A DNA stretch of 64,000 nucleotides from the NCBI RefSeq assembly GCF_001429505.1, contig NZ_LMJW01000022.1:542420-606419 (forward strand). The letters are read 5' to 3'. Position numbers and translations under genes: made by a program. Of the stretch, positions 63,514 through 64,000 are shown piece by piece. Origin of the DNA: Allobosea sp. Root483D1 (GTDB taxonomy: Bacteria; Pseudomonadota; Alphaproteobacteria; Rhizobiales; Beijerinckiaceae). Within the stretch, counting starts at the first letter, position 1. Every line of letters starts with the position of its first letter. The notes beneath the pieces are model-generated. The model was not told the origin of the DNA and did no database searches. It worked only from the letters and a program-made list of their open reading frames with translations.

Positions 63514-64000
63514 CTAGAGTCCGACCAGGGCCGGCAGGCCGCCAATGTCCTTGATCTCGTGCGTGCTGTAATAGGGGTTCGACGGCTCGTGGCCGCGATT
63601 GACGAAGACGCGGCGGGCGATCTTCATGTCGTAGGCGGTCATCTGGTCGTAGCGGAAGCTCGACGAGCAGTGCATCACGTCCTGCGGGCCGCAGCCGAGC
63701 ATGTCGAACATGTACTCGAAGGCGCGCATGTGGGGCTTGTAGGCCTGGGCGTCCTGCGCGGTATAGGCCGCGTGGAAAGGCGCGCCGAGCTTGGCGACCG
63801 AATGCGGGATCAGGTCGGTCATCGAGTTCGAAAGGATGACGAGCGGGATTTCCCTGGCGACCTTGGCGAGACCGGCCGGCACGTCCGGATGCGGGCCCCA
63901 GCTCGGGATCTCGTCGACGATGGCCTGGGCGTCTGCCGGATCATAGGGAAGGCCGAGCAGCTTGCAGGTCCGCTCCACCGCGTTCCGGACGACATCCTGA
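63514..64000 (-). CDS. HAD-superfamily hydrolase (5' partial at window end)
   Basis: The visible ~162 residues form the C-terminal two-thirds of a type II haloacid dehalogenase-like protein: IPLVILSNSMTDLIPHSV (motif II), AQDAQAYKPHMRAFEYMF (motif III Lys), DVMHCSSSFRYDQMTAYDMKIARRVFVNRG (motif IV region). The frame stays open to the last base, so the start and motif I lie outside the window. It resembles the HAD gene at 59028-59732 in size and setting, and is followed at 3 bp by the aldehyde dehydrogenase gene. Substrate unknown. Confidence 0.8.
   Translation of the reverse strand, partial: QDVVRNAVERTCKLLGLPYDPADAQAIVDEIPSWGPHPDVPAGLAKVAREIPLVILSNSMTDLIPHSVAKLGAPFHAAYTAQDAQAYKPHMRAFEYMFDMLGCGPQDVMHCSSSFRYDQMTAYDMKIARRVFVNRGHEPSNPYYSTHEIKDIGGLPALVGL

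Overview
The window is high-GC, gene-dense DNA with short intergenic gaps. ABC transporters are abundant, and two intergenic hairpin elements are of the kind I associate with Hyphomicrobiales (Rhizobiales) chromosomes. An alphaproteobacterium of that order, perhaps close to Bosea, is my best guess; no rRNA or marker gene fixes it. I saw no tRNA, rRNA or CRISPR array.

About 1-32.8 kb is an accessory and defence island. It opens with the 3' end of an ATPase gene overlapping an HNH nuclease gene (1-1039). A Gabija-type pair follows: an OLD-family ATPase/TOPRIM nuclease (gajA) and a UvrD-like helicase (gajB) at 1417-5062. Next is a tightly linked pair of a small membrane protein and a membrane-anchored caspase-like protease (5372-8351). 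Convergent to it is a three-gene operon of about 20 kb on the minus strand (28340 down to 8473). It encodes a 419-aa protein with a peptidoglycan-binding-like region and a lysozyme/chitosanase-like region, a 3507-aa beta-rich protein with a fibronectin-like segment, and a 2690-aa protein with an internal OmpA-like domain. I do not recognise this operon as a described system; it is the best candidate for something new here. The island continues with a very large tyrosine recombinase (28572-30944), a frameshifted small conserved gene (31043-31448), a TIR-domain protein (31570-32514) and a strikingly AT-rich stretch that may mark the island edge.

33-45.3 kb is a metal-homeostasis block: a MerR-family regulator, a CsoR/RcnR-family repressor, a His-containing protein of unknown function, an RcnA-like Ni/Co exporter with an inserted soluble domain, a five-gene family-5 peptide/metal ABC importer with a Zur-like box upstream, a CopZ-like HMA protein and a ZntA-like P-type ATPase with a His-rich linker. 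The ATPase gene has a near-textbook MerR-type promoter.

45.5-64 kb is a catabolic block for amines or amino acids: cupin protein, two paralogous GNAT proteins, hydroxyacid dehydrogenase, succinate-semialdehyde dehydrogenase, AraC, LysR and Lrp regulators, class III aminotransferase, two DAO-type FAD oxidoreductases, a polyamine-type (Pot-like) ABC importer in one operon with an HAD hydrolase and an oxidase, an aldehyde dehydrogenase and a second HAD hydrolase running off the end. Together they would import an amine, oxidise or transaminate it to an aldehyde, and send it via semialdehyde to succinate.
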